Positions 9,045 through 18,555 of a DNA stretch of 64,000 nucleotides are shown here, in pieces. Each line of letters starts with the position of its first letter. Position 1 is the stretch's first letter. Made by a program: the position numbers and the translations under genes. The stretch covers positions 248,001 through 312,000 of the forward strand of contig CP179201.1 in NCBI GenBank assembly GCA_051201605.1. Reading direction: 5' to 3'. The notes beneath the pieces were generated by a model. The model saw only the letters and a program-made list of their open reading frames with translations. It was not told the origin of the DNA and did no database searches. The DNA comes from CABZJG01 sp902512685. Lineage in GTDB: Bacteria > Pseudomonadota > Alphaproteobacteria > Rhodobacterales > Rhodobacteraceae.

Positions 9045-12000
9045 ATGACAAATTATGATGCAGATTGGGCCGCCGCGCAAAAGGCAAAGCGGGCTTGGAT
9101 GGCAGATCACAGCCTATATCGTAATGAAGATGAGCACGCATCCTGCGGGGTTGGGCTTGTGGTCTCAATTGATGGAAAACCCAGCCGAAAGGTTGTTGAG
9201 AATGGCATCGAAGCCCTCAAAGCTGTTTGGCACCGCGGGGCTGTGGACGCCGACGGCAAAACCGGTGATGGGGCTGGCATCCATGTGCAAATACCCGTGC
9301 CGTTCTTTTACGACCAAATTCGGCGCACGGGACACGAGCCCCGAAAAGGTGAATTAATCGCGGTCGGTCAGGTGTTTTTACCGCGTACGGATTTTGGCGC
9401 GCAGGAAACCTGCCGGATGATTGTTGAAAGTGAAGTTTTGCGGATGGGCTATTATACCCACGGCTGGCGCCATGTGCCGGTTGAGGTCGACTGCCTTGGC
9501 GAAAAGGCAAATGCAACCCGCCCCGAAATCGAACAGATTTTAATCAGCAATAGCAAAGGCGTCAGTGAGGAAACCTTTGAGCGGGAACTCTATGTGATTC
9601 GCAGGCGCATTGAAAAGGCAGCCTCTTCTGCCGGCATAAATGAACTTTATATTGCGTCGCTGTCCTGCCGTTCGATCATATACAAAGGCATGATGCTGGC
9701 CGAACAGGTCGCCGTATTTTACCCGGATTTGCGCGACGAGCGTTTTGAAAGTGCTTTTGCAATCTATCACCAGCGGTATTCAACAAATACGTTTCCGCAG
9801 TGGTGGCTTGCACAGCCGTTTCGCATGCTGGCCCACAACGGGGAAATCAACACCCTGAAGGGCAACGTAAACTGGATGAAAAGTCATGAAATCCGCATGA
9901 CCAGTGCAACATTTGGCAACATGGCTGAGGATATTAAACCAATAGTACCAAGTGGCTCATCCGATTCAGCGGCGCTTGATGCGGTGTTTGAAATGCTGGT
10001 TCGGGCCGGGCGCAATGCACCAATGGCTAAAACCATGATGGTGCCTGAAAGTTGGTCGCAGCAAGCCAAAGAATTGCCGCAGGCTTGGCGGGATATGTAT
10101 TCTTATTGCAATTCGGTCATGGAGCCATGGGATGGTCCCGCAGCCCTTGCGATGACCGACGGGCGTTGGGTTTGCGCCGGCTTGGACCGAAACGGGCTGC
10201 GCCCGATGCGCTATGTGGTGACGGGTGACGGGCTTTTGATTGCAGGCTCTGAGGCTGGCATGGTGCCAATTGACGAGTCAACCGTGCGCGAAAAAGGCGC
10301 ATTGGGTCCCGGGCAGATTTTGGCCGTGGACATGACAGAGGGTCAGCTATTTCACGATACAGAAATTAAAAACAAACTGGCCGCCAGTCAGCCGTTTGGC
10401 AGCTGGGTCAAAAAAATAAACGAACTTGATGATGCTTTGGCAAAAGTAACAGAGCGGCCTTTATTTACCGGCGCCGAGCTTCGCAAACGCCAAATTGCGG
10501 CCGGCTATTCGGTTGAAGAACTGGAACAAATCCTTGCCCCAATGGCCGAGGATGGCAAAGAGCCGCTGGCCTCGATGGGCGATGATACACCCAGCGCAGT
10601 TTTGTCAAATAAATACCGCCCGTTGTCACACTATTTCCGGCAGAATTTTTCGCAGGTTACCAACCCGCCGATTGACAGTCTGCGCGAATACCGGGTGATG
10701 AGCCTGAAAACCCGGTTTGGAAACCTAAAAAATGTGTTGGACGAAAGCAGCGCTCAAACTGAGATACTCGTGCTCGACAGCCCCTTTGTCGGCAATGCCC
10801 AATGGCAAGAAATGACACGGCAGTTCAATGCCAATCTGGTTGAAATAGATTGTACCTTTGATTTGTCTGACGATGCGGCGGCGCTCCAATCCGGACTTGA
10901 GCGGATCCGCTCAGAGGCCGAAGATGCTGTGCGCTCGGGCGCTGGGCATCTGGTGCTGACCGATCATCATTCCGGTCCGGAAAAAGTCGCAATGCCGATG
11001 ATTTTGGCCACCTCTGCGGTTCATAGCCACCTGACTCGGAAGGGTTTGCGTACTTTTACTTCGCTCAATGTGCGCAGTGCCGAATGCGTTGATCCGCATT
11101 ACTTTGCAGTGATTATCGGTGCAGGTGCCACAGTGGTAAATGCCTATCTGGCCGAAGACAGTTTGGCCGACCGGATTGAGCGCGGGTTGCTCGAGGGTTC
11201 ATTAACCGAAATCGTTTCCCGCTATCGTAACGCCATTGATCAGGGCTTGCTAAAAATCATGGCCAAGATGGGGATTTCGGTAATCTCGTCCTATCGGGGC
11301 GGTTTGAATTTTGAAGCTGTTGGCCTAAGCCGGGCTATGTGTGCCGAATATTTCCCCGGCCTAATAAGCCGTATTTCTGGGATCGGCGTGAGCGGAGTTC
11401 AAAAAAAGACAACGGCTATCCACACAAAAGGATGGGGCTCAACCGATACTATATTGCCGATCGGTGGTTTTTATAAATCCCGCAGATCCGGCGAAACCCA
11501 TGCATGGGAAGCGCAAAGCATGCATATGATGCAAGCGGCCTGTAGTAAGGCGAGCTATGACTTATGGAAGCAATACTCGGCGCGGATGCAGGCCAATCCG
11601 CCAATACATCTTCGTGATCTGCTAGCGATCAAGCCGCTCGGGGCGCCGGTACTTTTGGATGAGGTCGAAAGCATCACCTCAATTCGCAAACGCTTTGTCA
11701 CCCCGGGCATGTCGCTTGGCGCGCTAAGCCCCGAGGCCCATAAGACCTTGAATGTCGCAATGAATCGCATCGGCGCAAAATCGGATAGCGGCGAAGGCGG
11801 TGAAGATCCTGCGCATTTTCATCCAGAAGCCAACGGCGACAATCCTTCGGCCAAAATCAAACAGGTTGCCTCGGGCCGCTTTGGCGTGACAGCAGAATAC
11901 CTCAACCAGTGCGAAGAGCTGGAGATTAAGGTGGCCCAAGGGGCCAAACCCGGTGAAGGGGGTCAGTTGCCGGGGATGAAGGTGACAGATTTGATCGCGC

Positions 12001-13583
12001 GCCTGCGTCATTCGACCAAGGGCGTGACGCTCATCTCGCCGCCGCCGCATCATGACATTTATTCCATCGAAGACCTTGCCCAGCTTATTTATGATCTCAA
12101 ACAGATCAACCCGCGCTGCAAGGTCACCGTCAAATTGGTGGCCGCCTCTGGTGTTGGCACCATCGCGGCTGGCGTTGCCAAAGCTGAGGCGGATGTGATT
12201 TTAATCTCGGGTCACAATGGCGGCACCGGTGCATCTCCCGCCACGTCGATTAAATTTGCCGGGCTGCCATGGGAAATGGGTCTTACCGAGGCGCATCAGG
12301 TATTGGCGATGAACAATCTACGCGACCGTATTACACTGCGCACCGATGGGGGTCTGCGCACCGGGCGCGACATCGTGATGGCGGCCATGATGGGCGCCGA
12401 AGAATATGGCATCGGCACCGCTGCGCTGATTGCCATGGGCTGCATTATGGTGCGGCAATGCCAGTCCAATACCTGCCCTGTTGGCGTGTGCACGCAAAAT
12501 GAAGACCTGCGTGCCAAATTTACCGGCTCTGCCGAAAAGGTTGTCAATCTGATCACCTATTATGCCCAGGAGGTGCGGGAAATTTTGGCCAGCATCGGCG
12601 CCCGGTCACTAGACGATATTATTGGCCGCGCTGATTTACTAAGTCAGGTCAGCCGCGGAGCGGACCATCTTGATGATCTTGATTTGAACCCGCTGCTCAT
12701 CACTGTCGATGGCGCTGATAAGATCGTCTACAACCGCAACCGGGCAAGAAATTCAGTGCCTGATACGCTTGATGCGGAAATTGTGCGGGATGCGGACCGC
12801 TTCTTGAAAGAGGGCGAAAAGATGCAGCTGAGCTATGCAGTTCAAAACACGCATCGCTCAGTGGGCACGCGCATCTCAAGCCACATCGTTCAAAATTTCG
12901 GCATGCGCAACACGCTGCAACAAGATCATCTGACCGTGAAGCTGTCCGGCAGCGCCGGGCAGGCGCTTGGCGCCTTTGCCGCGCCGGGCTTAAAGCTGGA
13001 AGTGTCTGGCGATGCCAATGACTATGTTGGCAAAGGTCTGTCAGGTGGCACGATCATCGTGCGGCCCCCAATGTCCAGCCCGTTGATTGCTGCGGACAAC
13101 ACAATCATTGGCAACACAGTTCTATATGGCGCCACAGATGGCTATCTGTTTGCAGCGGGCCGCGCAGGCGAACGCTTTGCAGTGCGTAATTCAGGGGCGA
13201 AAGTCGTCGTTGAAGGCTGCGGCAGCAATGGTTGTGAATATATGACCGGCGGCGTGGCTGTTGTGCTCGGCTCGATCGGCGCAAACTTTGGGGCCGGGAT
13301 GACTGGCGGCATGGCCTATCTTTATGACCCGCAGGGCCAGGCAATGGATATGCTGAATATGGAAACCCTTGTGAGCTGCGCGGTCACAGTGCCCCATTGG
13401 GAAGATCAGCTCAAAGGGTTGATCAGCGCCCATAGTGCAGAATCCGGCAGCCAGAAAGCTGCGGATATCCTGCAGCGCTGGGACTTGGAAAAGCAGCATT
13501 TTGTGCAGATTTGCCCAAAGGAAATGTTGGTTCATCTGCCGCATCCTTTAAGCATCGAACCGGCAAGCATTCCGGCCGAATAA
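9045..13583 (+). CDS. gltB: Glutamate synthase large subunit
   Basis: Alpha subunit of NADPH-GOGAT, 1512 residues. It begins with a short propeptide; the class II glutaminase domain has Cys34 within EDEHASCGVGLV as the presumed mature N-terminal nucleophile. This is followed by the central domain, the FMN-binding synthase barrel (GEGGEDPAHFHPEANGDN near 920; SGHNGGTGASP near 1060) with the 3Fe-4S cysteines in CIMVRQCQSNTCPVGVC (about 1135), and the Gly-rich GXGXG beta-helix at the C-terminus. The start has AAAGGAGACATGCC ahead of the ATG. Together with gltD it forms the main ammonium-assimilation enzyme. Confidence 0.98.
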   Translation: MTNYDADWAAAQKAKRAWMADHSLYRNEDEHASCGVGLVVSIDGKPSRKVVENGIEALKAVWHRGAVDADGKTGDGAGIHVQIPVPFFYDQIRRTGHEPRKGELIAVGQVFLPRTDFGAQETCRMIVESEVLRMGYYTHGWRHVPVEVDCLGEKANATRPEIEQILISNSKGVSEETFERELYVIRRRIEKAASSAGINELYIASLSCRSIIYKGMMLAEQVAVFYPDLRDERFESAFAIYHQRYSTNTFPQWWLAQPFRMLAHNGEINTLKGNVNWMKSHEIRMTSATFGNMAEDIKPIVPSGSSDSAALDAVFEMLVRAGRNAPMAKTMMVPESWSQQAKELPQAWRDMYSYCNSVMEPWDGPAALAMTDGRWVCAGLDRNGLRPMRYVVTGDGLLIAGSEAGMVPIDESTVREKGALGPGQILAVDMTEGQLFHDTEIKNKLAASQPFGSWVKKINELDDALAKVTERPLFTGAELRKRQIAAGYSVEELEQILAPMAEDGKEPLASMGDDTPSAVLSNKYRPLSHYFRQNFSQVTNPPIDSLREYRVMSLKTRFGNLKNVLDESSAQTEILVLDSPFVGNAQWQEMTRQFNANLVEIDCTFDLSDDAAALQSGLERIRSEAEDAVRSGAGHLVLTDHHSGPEKVAMPMILATSAVHSHLTRKGLRTFTSLNVRSAECVDPHYFAVIIGAGATVVNAYLAEDSLADRIERGLLEGSLTEIVSRYRNAIDQGLLKIMAKMGISVISSYRGGLNFEAVGLSRAMCAEYFPGLISRISGIGVSGVQKKTTAIHTKGWGSTDTILPIGGFYKSRRSGETHAWEAQSMHMMQAACSKASYDLWKQYSARMQANPPIHLRDLLAIKPLGAPVLLDEVESITSIRKRFVTPGMSLGALSPEAHKTLNVAMNRIGAKSDSGEGGEDPAHFHPEANGDNPSAKIKQVASGRFGVTAEYLNQCEELEIKVAQGAKPGEGGQLPGMKVTDLIARLRHSTKGVTLISPPPHHDIYSIEDLAQLIYDLKQINPRCKVTVKLVAASGVGTIAAGVAKAEADVILISGHNGGTGASPATSIKFAGLPWEMGLTEAHQVLAMNNLRDRITLRTDGGLRTGRDIVMAAMMGAEEYGIGTAALIAMGCIMVRQCQSNTCPVGVCTQNEDLRAKFTGSAEKVVNLITYYAQEVREILASIGARSLDDIIGRADLLSQVSRGADHLDDLDLNPLLITVDGADKIVYNRNRARNSVPDTLDAEIVRDADRFLKEGEKMQLSYAVQNTHRSVGTRISSHIVQNFGMRNTLQQDHLTVKLSGSAGQALGAFAAPGLKLEVSGDANDYVGKGLSGGTIIVRPPMSSPLIAADNTIIGNTVLYGATDGYLFAAGRAGERFAVRNSGAKVVVEGCGSNGCEYMTGGVAVVLGSIGANFGAGMTGGMAYLYDPQGQAMDMLNMETLVSCAVTVPHWEDQLKGLISAHSAESGSQKAADILQRWDLEKQHFVQICPKEMLVHLPHPLSIEPASIPAE

Positions 13584-13724
13584 CCCCGCCCTATCCGGCA
13601 GCTTCAATGGACAACGACCTTGCAGAATTATGATTGTTCTGCAGGGTATCGGCTGTTTCAAGGATTGAATTATGAGATATAAACAGGCATTGATGCGGGA
13701 CAATTCAATTTTTGGAACTGCTTA

Positions 13725-14390
13725 ATGCTGCGCTTGTATCACTCTGCTTTATCGCCCTTTTGCCGAAAGGTGCGGCTTTGCCTTGCTGAAAAGCGGTTGG
13801 AAGCGGAACTTGTCGAAGAAAAATACTGGGAGAAATCCTCTGATTTTGCACGCCGAAACCCTGCGGGTAAGGTTCCTATTCTAAGAATTGAGGGCAAAGC
13901 CTTTACCGAAAGCATGGCGATTTGTGAATATCTCGAGGATCTTCACCCAGTCCCAGAGCTTATTCCAAAGGCCCCGGAAGAGCGGTATGAAGTGCGCCGC
14001 TTGGTGGGGTGGTTTGATGATAAATTTCATCAAGAGGTAACCTCAAAATTGCTCTATGAGCGGGTTATCAAGAAAATTTCTGGGCAGGGATTTCCCGATA
14101 GCAAAAATGTCAAAGAGGGTGCCCGCAGTATCAAATTTCATATCAGCTATATGGAATGGCTGCTGGAGCGGCGGCGCTGGCTTGCGGGTGAGGACATGAG
14201 TTTGGCCGATTTTGCGGCGGCGGCGCATTTTTCCGCATTGGATTATATCTCAGATGTCGATTGGACGCGGTCACATGTGGTCAAAGACTGGTATGCAAAG
14301 ATAAAATCACGCCCGGCGTTTCGCAGTATCTTGGCCGATCAGGTTTCCGGGTTTCCCCCGCCCCTGCATTACAATGATCTGGATTTTTGA
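13725..14390 (+). CDS. Glutathione S-transferase family protein
   Basis: A 221-residue two-domain protein: thioredoxin-like N-terminal domain with SPFCRKVRLCLAEK (Cys13 at the position of a catalytic thiol), the cis-Pro segment GKVPIL and the glutathione-binding TESMAICEYL near residue 65, then an all-helical C-terminal domain containing the LADFAAAAHF N-capping motif. Substrate unknown. The gene stands 142 bases after gltB and 90 bases before queG. A short hairpin (13621-13643) after gltB may separate the transcripts. Confidence 0.88.
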   Translation: MLRLYHSALSPFCRKVRLCLAEKRLEAELVEEKYWEKSSDFARRNPAGKVPILRIEGKAFTESMAICEYLEDLHPVPELIPKAPEERYEVRRLVGWFDDKFHQEVTSKLLYERVIKKISGQGFPDSKNVKEGARSIKFHISYMEWLLERRRWLAGEDMSLADFAAAAHFSALDYISDVDWTRSHVVKDWYAKIKSRPAFRSILADQVSGFPPPLHYNDLDF

Positions 14391-14407
14391 TCACGGCGGT
14401 TTGATTT

Positions 14408-14446
14408 GGGGGCCTTGCCCCCGCTTGGGCACACCCAAGCCCCCCC
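14408..14446. repeat. Tandem-hairpin intergenic repeat of Rhodobacteraceae type
   Basis: Two adjacent perfect hairpins: GGGGGC/GCCCCC (14408-14413, 14417-14422) and GCTTGGG/CCCAAGC (14423-14429, 14434-14440), followed by a C run to 14446 and the A/T-rich tail AGAGTTATTTTGCAAAGAAA. The G run can alternatively pair with the distal C run. I recall similar units (G/C-run hairpins followed by an AGTATTTTT-like tail) at many intergenic spots in Rhodobacteraceae genomes. It lies between the GST gene and queG and rules out a longer queG start. Confidence 0.6.
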
Positions 14447-14480
14447 AGAGTTATTTTGCAAAGAAAAAGCCGGAGGGAGT

Positions 14481-15518
14481 ATGCAGCAGCTGAAAGCAGA
14501 TCTGGCCTTTAGAGCCCGCGAGGAAGGCTTTGATGATCTGCGTATCTGCCGCCCTTGGGAGGTGCCAGAAGTGCCGGAGCGGTTAGAGGCTTTTTTGCAA
14601 AAAGGCTATCACGGGCAAATGCACTGGATGGCCGAGCGCAGTGCCTGGCGGGGGGATCCCAGCCAATTATGGCCAGAGGCCAGATCGGTGATTATGCTGG
14701 CAGAGAATTATGCGCCTGAAGACAATCCGATGAAAGTGATCGGGCAAAGTGACCGCGGCGCCATATCGGTTTATGCGCGCGGCAAAGATTATCATGATTT
14801 GGTGAAAAAACGGCTTAAAAGGGTGGCCCGCTGGTTGCTGTCACAGGCCGATGGTGAGGTGAAAGTATTTGTCGATACCGCGCCCGTTCCGGAAAAACCA
14901 TTGGGCCAGGCTGCTGGATTGGGCTGGCAGGGCAAGCACACCAATTTGGTCAGCCGAACTTTGGGAAACTGGTTCTTTATCGGCTCGATATTCACCACCT
15001 TGGAGTTTCCGGTTGACGGCGCAGAAATTGACCACTGCGGATCTTGCACTGCCTGTTTAAGCGCCTGTCCGACTGATGCGTTTCCCGCGCCCTATCAACT
15101 GGATGCGCGACGCTGCATTTCCTATCTGACGATCGAGCATAAGGGTCCGGTGGCGACAGAATTGCGTGCAAAGCTGGGCAACCGTATTTATGGCTGTGAT
15201 GATTGCCTTGCGGCCTGTCCATGGAACAAGTTCGCCCAAAGCGCCCGTGAATTGCGCTATCAGGCAGGCGATGATTTAGCGCGCCCCAAGCTTGAAGAGC
15301 TTGTGGCTTTGACAGACGCCGCGTTTCGCGAAAAATTTTCGGGCAGTCCGATCAAACGCATCGGCCGCGATAGGTTTGTGCGCAATGTGCTTTATGCCAT
15401 TGGCAATTCAAGGGATCGCGCCCTGCTTTCGGCAGCGCGCGCATTATGCAGCGATCCTGATGCCACTGTGGCGGATGCGGCGAACTGGGCTGTGGCCCAA
15501 TTAACCGGATCGCTTTAG
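14481..15518 (+). CDS. queG: Epoxyqueuosine reductase
   Basis: Final step of queuosine synthesis: cobalamin- and Fe-S-dependent reduction of epoxyqueuosine in tRNA. The two ferredoxin-like clusters are CGSCTACLSACPTDAF (about residue 189) and CDDCLAACPWNKF (about 239). The N-terminal cobalamin-binding part and a C-terminal HEAT-like tail complete a 345-residue protein of normal length. I choose the ATG at 14481 because GGAGGG lies directly upstream; the open frame extends back to 14406, but that segment is the intergenic hairpin repeat. Confidence 0.94.
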   Translation: MQQLKADLAFRAREEGFDDLRICRPWEVPEVPERLEAFLQKGYHGQMHWMAERSAWRGDPSQLWPEARSVIMLAENYAPEDNPMKVIGQSDRGAISVYARGKDYHDLVKKRLKRVARWLLSQADGEVKVFVDTAPVPEKPLGQAAGLGWQGKHTNLVSRTLGNWFFIGSIFTTLEFPVDGAEIDHCGSCTACLSACPTDAFPAPYQLDARRCISYLTIEHKGPVATELRAKLGNRIYGCDDCLAACPWNKFAQSARELRYQAGDDLARPKLEELVALTDAAFREKFSGSPIKRIGRDRFVRNVLYAIGNSRDRALLSAARALCSDPDATVADAANWAVAQLTGSL

Positions 15519-15526
15519 CCCTTTGG

Positions 15527-15955
15527 TTATTCCGCCATTGTGTCCCCGGATCCGCCCAGAGCTTCAGGAAAATCCACAAATTTTGGCAGGCCATCCTTGA
15601 CCGGCAAAATACTGCTGGCATAATTGATATGAAACGCAGGTTTAAACTCATAACCGTCAAGAATTGAGGCATAGACATCGATCACCCCATAAGTGTCTGT
15701 GTGATCAGTGAAGACATGACCGCCACATTCGATGCACCACGTTCGATCATGCCCGTCATTTTGAGCATAGCTTTTCAGAAGATCTTTGCCTTTGGTGACC
15801 GTGACATTTTCCGGCTTCCATAACGTTGCCCCATTGACGGGGCCAGCCGACCAAGCACGGCAGATTTTACAATGACACACTAAAGAGACTTCGGGTTCGC
15901 CCGAGACCTCTAATTCAACGCCGCCGCAAAAGCAGTTTCCTGAATAGGTTACCAT
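15527..15955 (-). CDS. GFA/CENP-V family zinc protein
   Basis: A 142-residue protein of the glutathione-dependent formaldehyde-activating (Gfa) / CENP-V fold. Zinc ligands are visible as NCFCGGVEL (Cys8, Cys10), CHCKICRAWS (about residue 27) and WCIECGGHVF (about 74), and the segment ATLWKPENV is typical of the family. Members are rarely characterised; formaldehyde activation should not be assumed. AAGGAG precedes the ATG. It converges on queG with eight bases between stops. Confidence 0.85.
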   Translation of the reverse strand: MVTYSGNCFCGGVELEVSGEPEVSLVCHCKICRAWSAGPVNGATLWKPENVTVTKGKDLLKSYAQNDGHDRTWCIECGGHVFTDHTDTYGVIDVYASILDGYEFKPAFHINYASSILPVKDGLPKFVDFPEALGGSGDTMAE

Positions 15956-16184
15956 CTTTAACTCCTTAAACTAAACAAACCAGACTAATCATAAAATAAC
16001 CCTAAGCCAGTTTATTTGCACTTAGCAAGCCAAGCAAAGAAACTGAAGGAAGAGATCAAACGCCGTTTTCTTCGGCCAAAGCGCAGTTCAGATTGTTATC
16101 AATCCGTAGAAAACCGCCAATAATTTAGGGCAGGAAATCAAATCCTGAGAAAAATAAATAAAGATTTTCTGTTTGAGCTGTTGC

Positions 16185-16688
16185 TTAATGAAGCGGGTTT
16201 AGAAATTCGGTTAGGCTGTTTCGAACCGAATACCAGCGGGTGGGTATTTCGCGGTTGTCATCTTTGTATTTCTTTAGAATCGAGCCATCACAAAAATAAA
16301 TACGCATGCCTTTTTTTGGATAGACATCCAACCAATAGGCTTCTCTTGGGATCGGGTAATGCCCGTCTTCTAATGCCTGATCAAAAATCGTTTCCAGTTC
16401 TTCAAGGCAGATTTTCCTTTGCTTTAGATCAAGCTCATCCAAAGGTTTTGGATAATCGTGAATCTCTGCAAGGATAATCTTTCTCAGTGACGGCTCTTGA
16501 CCAAATGCGCCCGGGGTATCATTTTCATTTCCCAGCTCCTGAAAATATTCGGGCTGTGCCTCAGGGGTGGGCCTTGAAAACAGGTTTGAAAAGAAGCTGC
16601 CGCCTTGAGTGGATGCCTGAGCTTGGGCTTGCTGGGCCGTGGCAGGCACTGCAAGAGCAAGGAAAGTTGCAATAGCAAGAATGCGCAT
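16185..16688 (-). CDS. Secreted hypothetical protein with signal peptide (167 aa)
   Basis: Unrecognised. The first 19 residues (MRILAIATFLALAVPATAQ) form a clear Sec signal peptide with a likely cleavage after ATA or ATAQ. The mature part is Gln/Ala-rich at first, then has a compact region with YWLDVYPKKGMRIYFCDGS and a basic C-terminus. Start at the ATG at 16688 follows AGGAGTGAGTG; a GTG lies one codon upstream. It is probably periplasmic and monocistronic. Confidence 0.7.
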   Translation of the reverse strand: MRILAIATFLALAVPATAQQAQAQASTQGGSFFSNLFSRPTPEAQPEYFQELGNENDTPGAFGQEPSLRKIILAEIHDYPKPLDELDLKQRKICLEELETIFDQALEDGHYPIPREAYWLDVYPKKGMRIYFCDGSILKKYKDDNREIPTRWYSVRNSLTEFLNPLH

Positions 16689-17125
16689 CACTCACTCCTG
16701 AACATGGGTGATTGAGGGATAAGGCGTTTTTTGCGACCGGCCCTGATTGGGGCGCAAAGGTCTATTTCCAACTTGCAGTAAAGCGGTTGCGAAGGCTTTG
16801 TCACAGTTCATACTTCATTTCACATTCTTTATAGTGATAAACCTGAATGTTGGTTTCCTTATCGGCTTAGAGCGACCAACACTTTGAAGTTGATATAGGG
16901 TGCTGTGGATTTATTCAACACCATCTGAATTTGTTTTAAAAGGCCTGAAAACTACCCGATACTATGGTTAAGGCCTGCCTGTATGTGGTTTGATTTTGCA
17001 AAAGTTGTTTCCAGAAACCAATAGGGTTTAGCAGCCTTTACATTTCGTATAGGATGATTTTCAAGCAGTTGTATGGCCACCTTAAGTGGTTTATTTTCGG
17101 ACTATAATTGTCTTTGGAGTGATGA
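16689..17125. other. Intergenic region without recognised gene
   Basis: This A/T-rich 437-base gap holds the divergent promoters of the secreted hypothetical gene and the MscS channel gene. I see no tRNA, repeat or convincing small gene. The stretch just before 17126 contains TTTGGAGTG, the ribosome binding site of the channel gene. Confidence 0.6.
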
Positions 17126-17947
17126 ATGACCGAAGTGATATCATGGAAAGAACTATTTCCGACGCAGCCCTTGATTGATTTTTCGATGAATGTGTTTGCG
17201 GCAATATTAGTCATAATATTCACGCTTTTTGTCTCGCGCCTGATCAAATCTTGGATCGCGCGTTTGGGATTTAAATATAGCCAACTTGATGACACGCTCT
17301 TTGTCTTTCTAAGCAAATTTGCCCAAATCGTGATTTTGGTGGTGGGAGCCACTTTTGTTTTGAACAGTTTTGGTGTTCAGACCACCTCGATCGTTGCGCT
17401 TTTGGGTGCCGCGGGGTTGGCCGTTGGTTTGGCCCTGCAGGGCACGTTGTCGAATTTTGCGGCGGGTATCATGCTCGTGATCTTCCGGCCGTTCAAGCGC
17501 GGCGATTTTGTTTCGGTATCTGGCCAATCTGGGACCGTGCGAGAGATATCTATATTTACGACCGAATTGGCGTCGCTGGATAATCTTCAGCTGATTATTC
17601 CAAACAGTCAGGTTTGGGGGGCACCTATTACGAATTATTCTGTCTATGATAAGCGCCGCCTCGATCTTACGTTTGGTGTTGCCTACGCAAGCGATTTGGC
17701 AAAGGTGCAGGCCGCACTTGAAAAAATTATAGCTGCAGAGGGCCGCGCGCATCAAGATCCCGCCCCTTTGATCAGCGTGAGCGCGCTTAATCAAAGTTCG
17801 GTGGATTTTCTGGTTCGGGTGTGGTGCGATGCGTCAGATTATCTGGGCCTTAAGTTTGATCTAACACGGCAGGTGAAAGAAACCTTTGACGCAGAGGGAA
17901 TTGACATTCCGTTCCCGACGACCACAATCTTGACGTCCAAAGACTAA
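17126..17947 (+). CDS. Small-conductance mechanosensitive channel, MscS family
   Basis: A 273-residue inner-membrane channel that releases osmolytes on hypo-osmotic shock. It has three transmembrane helices (about 20-40, 65-87, 90-115). The pore-lining third helix is Gly/Ala-patterned (LLGAAGLAVGLALQGTLSNFAAG), followed by the beta domain (RPFKRGDFVSVSGQSGTV) and the C-terminal alpha/beta vestibule ending with PFPTTTILTS. Size and order match E. coli MscS (286 residues). GGAG precedes the ATG. Confidence 0.94.
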   Translation: MTEVISWKELFPTQPLIDFSMNVFAAILVIIFTLFVSRLIKSWIARLGFKYSQLDDTLFVFLSKFAQIVILVVGATFVLNSFGVQTTSIVALLGAAGLAVGLALQGTLSNFAAGIMLVIFRPFKRGDFVSVSGQSGTVREISIFTTELASLDNLQLIIPNSQVWGAPITNYSVYDKRRLDLTFGVAYASDLAKVQAALEKIIAAEGRAHQDPAPLISVSALNQSSVDFLVRVWCDASDYLGLKFDLTRQVKETFDAEGIDIPFPTTTILTSKD

Positions 17948-18027
17948 ATCTTTGGAGCTAGTTTCAAGCGGTTTCAAAGTGAAGTTGTGTCGACTTTAGG
18001 GACGTTCAGATAAAGTCTGCGAAAAAA

Positions 18028-18062
18028 AAGGCGAAAGGGCAGTATGACTGTCCTTTCGCCTT
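18028..18062 (-). terminator. Intrinsic terminator of the small lipoprotein gene, likely bidirectional
   Basis: A 16-base stem with one wobble (arms 18028-18043 and 18047-18062) and a three-base loop. On the minus strand the stem is followed by a run of eight T (complement of the A run 18022-18029), a classical intrinsic terminator for the gene ending at 18086. On the plus strand TTAATTAG follows, so it may also stop mscS transcription. Confidence 0.8.
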
Positions 18063-18085
18063 AATTAGATTATAAATATAGCTTC

Positions 18086-18211
18086 TTAGAGCTTGCCGCT
18101 TGATGGGGCTTCTGGAACAACAGTCGTTGCCATAGGCGCCTCAGCGGTTTCGCAGCCAGCAACGAATAGAGTACCAAACAAAGCTAGGCAGATTACAACC
18201 AGTTTTTTCAT
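18086..18211 (-). CDS. Small lipoprotein (41 aa)
   Basis: A 41-residue precursor starting MKKLVVICLALFGTLFVAGC: a lipoprotein signal peptide with the lipobox FVAGC, so acylation at Cys20 is expected. The 21-residue mature part is Pro/Ala/Glu-rich (ETAEAPMATTVVPEAPSS). AGAGGAGAAAATT lies just before the ATG; the open frame extends 29 codons upstream but without support. A strong terminator follows. It resembles small entericidin-like or generic envelope lipoproteins; no function can be given. Confidence 0.75.
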   Translation of the reverse strand: MKKLVVICLALFGTLFVAGCETAEAPMATTVVPEAPSSGKL

Positions 18212-18555
18212 AATTTTCTCCTCTTCACATAATGTGAATTCTATTAAGAACTGTGCACAGTCCTTGAATACTGTAAACCTTGATCGACAATCAAGCAAAA
18301 AAGGTAGCCTTTTAGTGCTTTAGTACAGTTTTGAGGATTTAGTGCCGCACGACTAGCCTAGTTGGAAGATACCAAGAACAAAGTAGAGCAACAGAAAACA
18401 TCTATCTTGAGGCCTTTTACAAAACGAGAGCCTTTCTCAAAGGGGCAATTTTTGAATTGACAATCCTTAGTGTTTTTGTCAACTTAAGGGGAGAGACCGA
18501 GTCATCTATCAAAATGGGTTGGCTTGGTGAAATTCAGAACTCTTTGGAGACCGGT
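18212..18555. other. Divergent promoter region (lipoprotein / hemP operon)
   Basis: 344 bases between two divergent starts. It contains an inverted repeat TTGACA (18457-18462) / TGTCAA (18477-18482) about 75 bases before the hemP operon, which may be an operator or a -35 element. No RNA gene or Irr/RirA-type box that I could recognise with confidence. Confidence 0.4.

Noticed and set aside
14406..14480. 25-codon N-terminal extension of queG
   Set aside because: The segment is the hairpin repeat and lacks a ribosome binding site; the ATG at 14481 follows GGAGGG.
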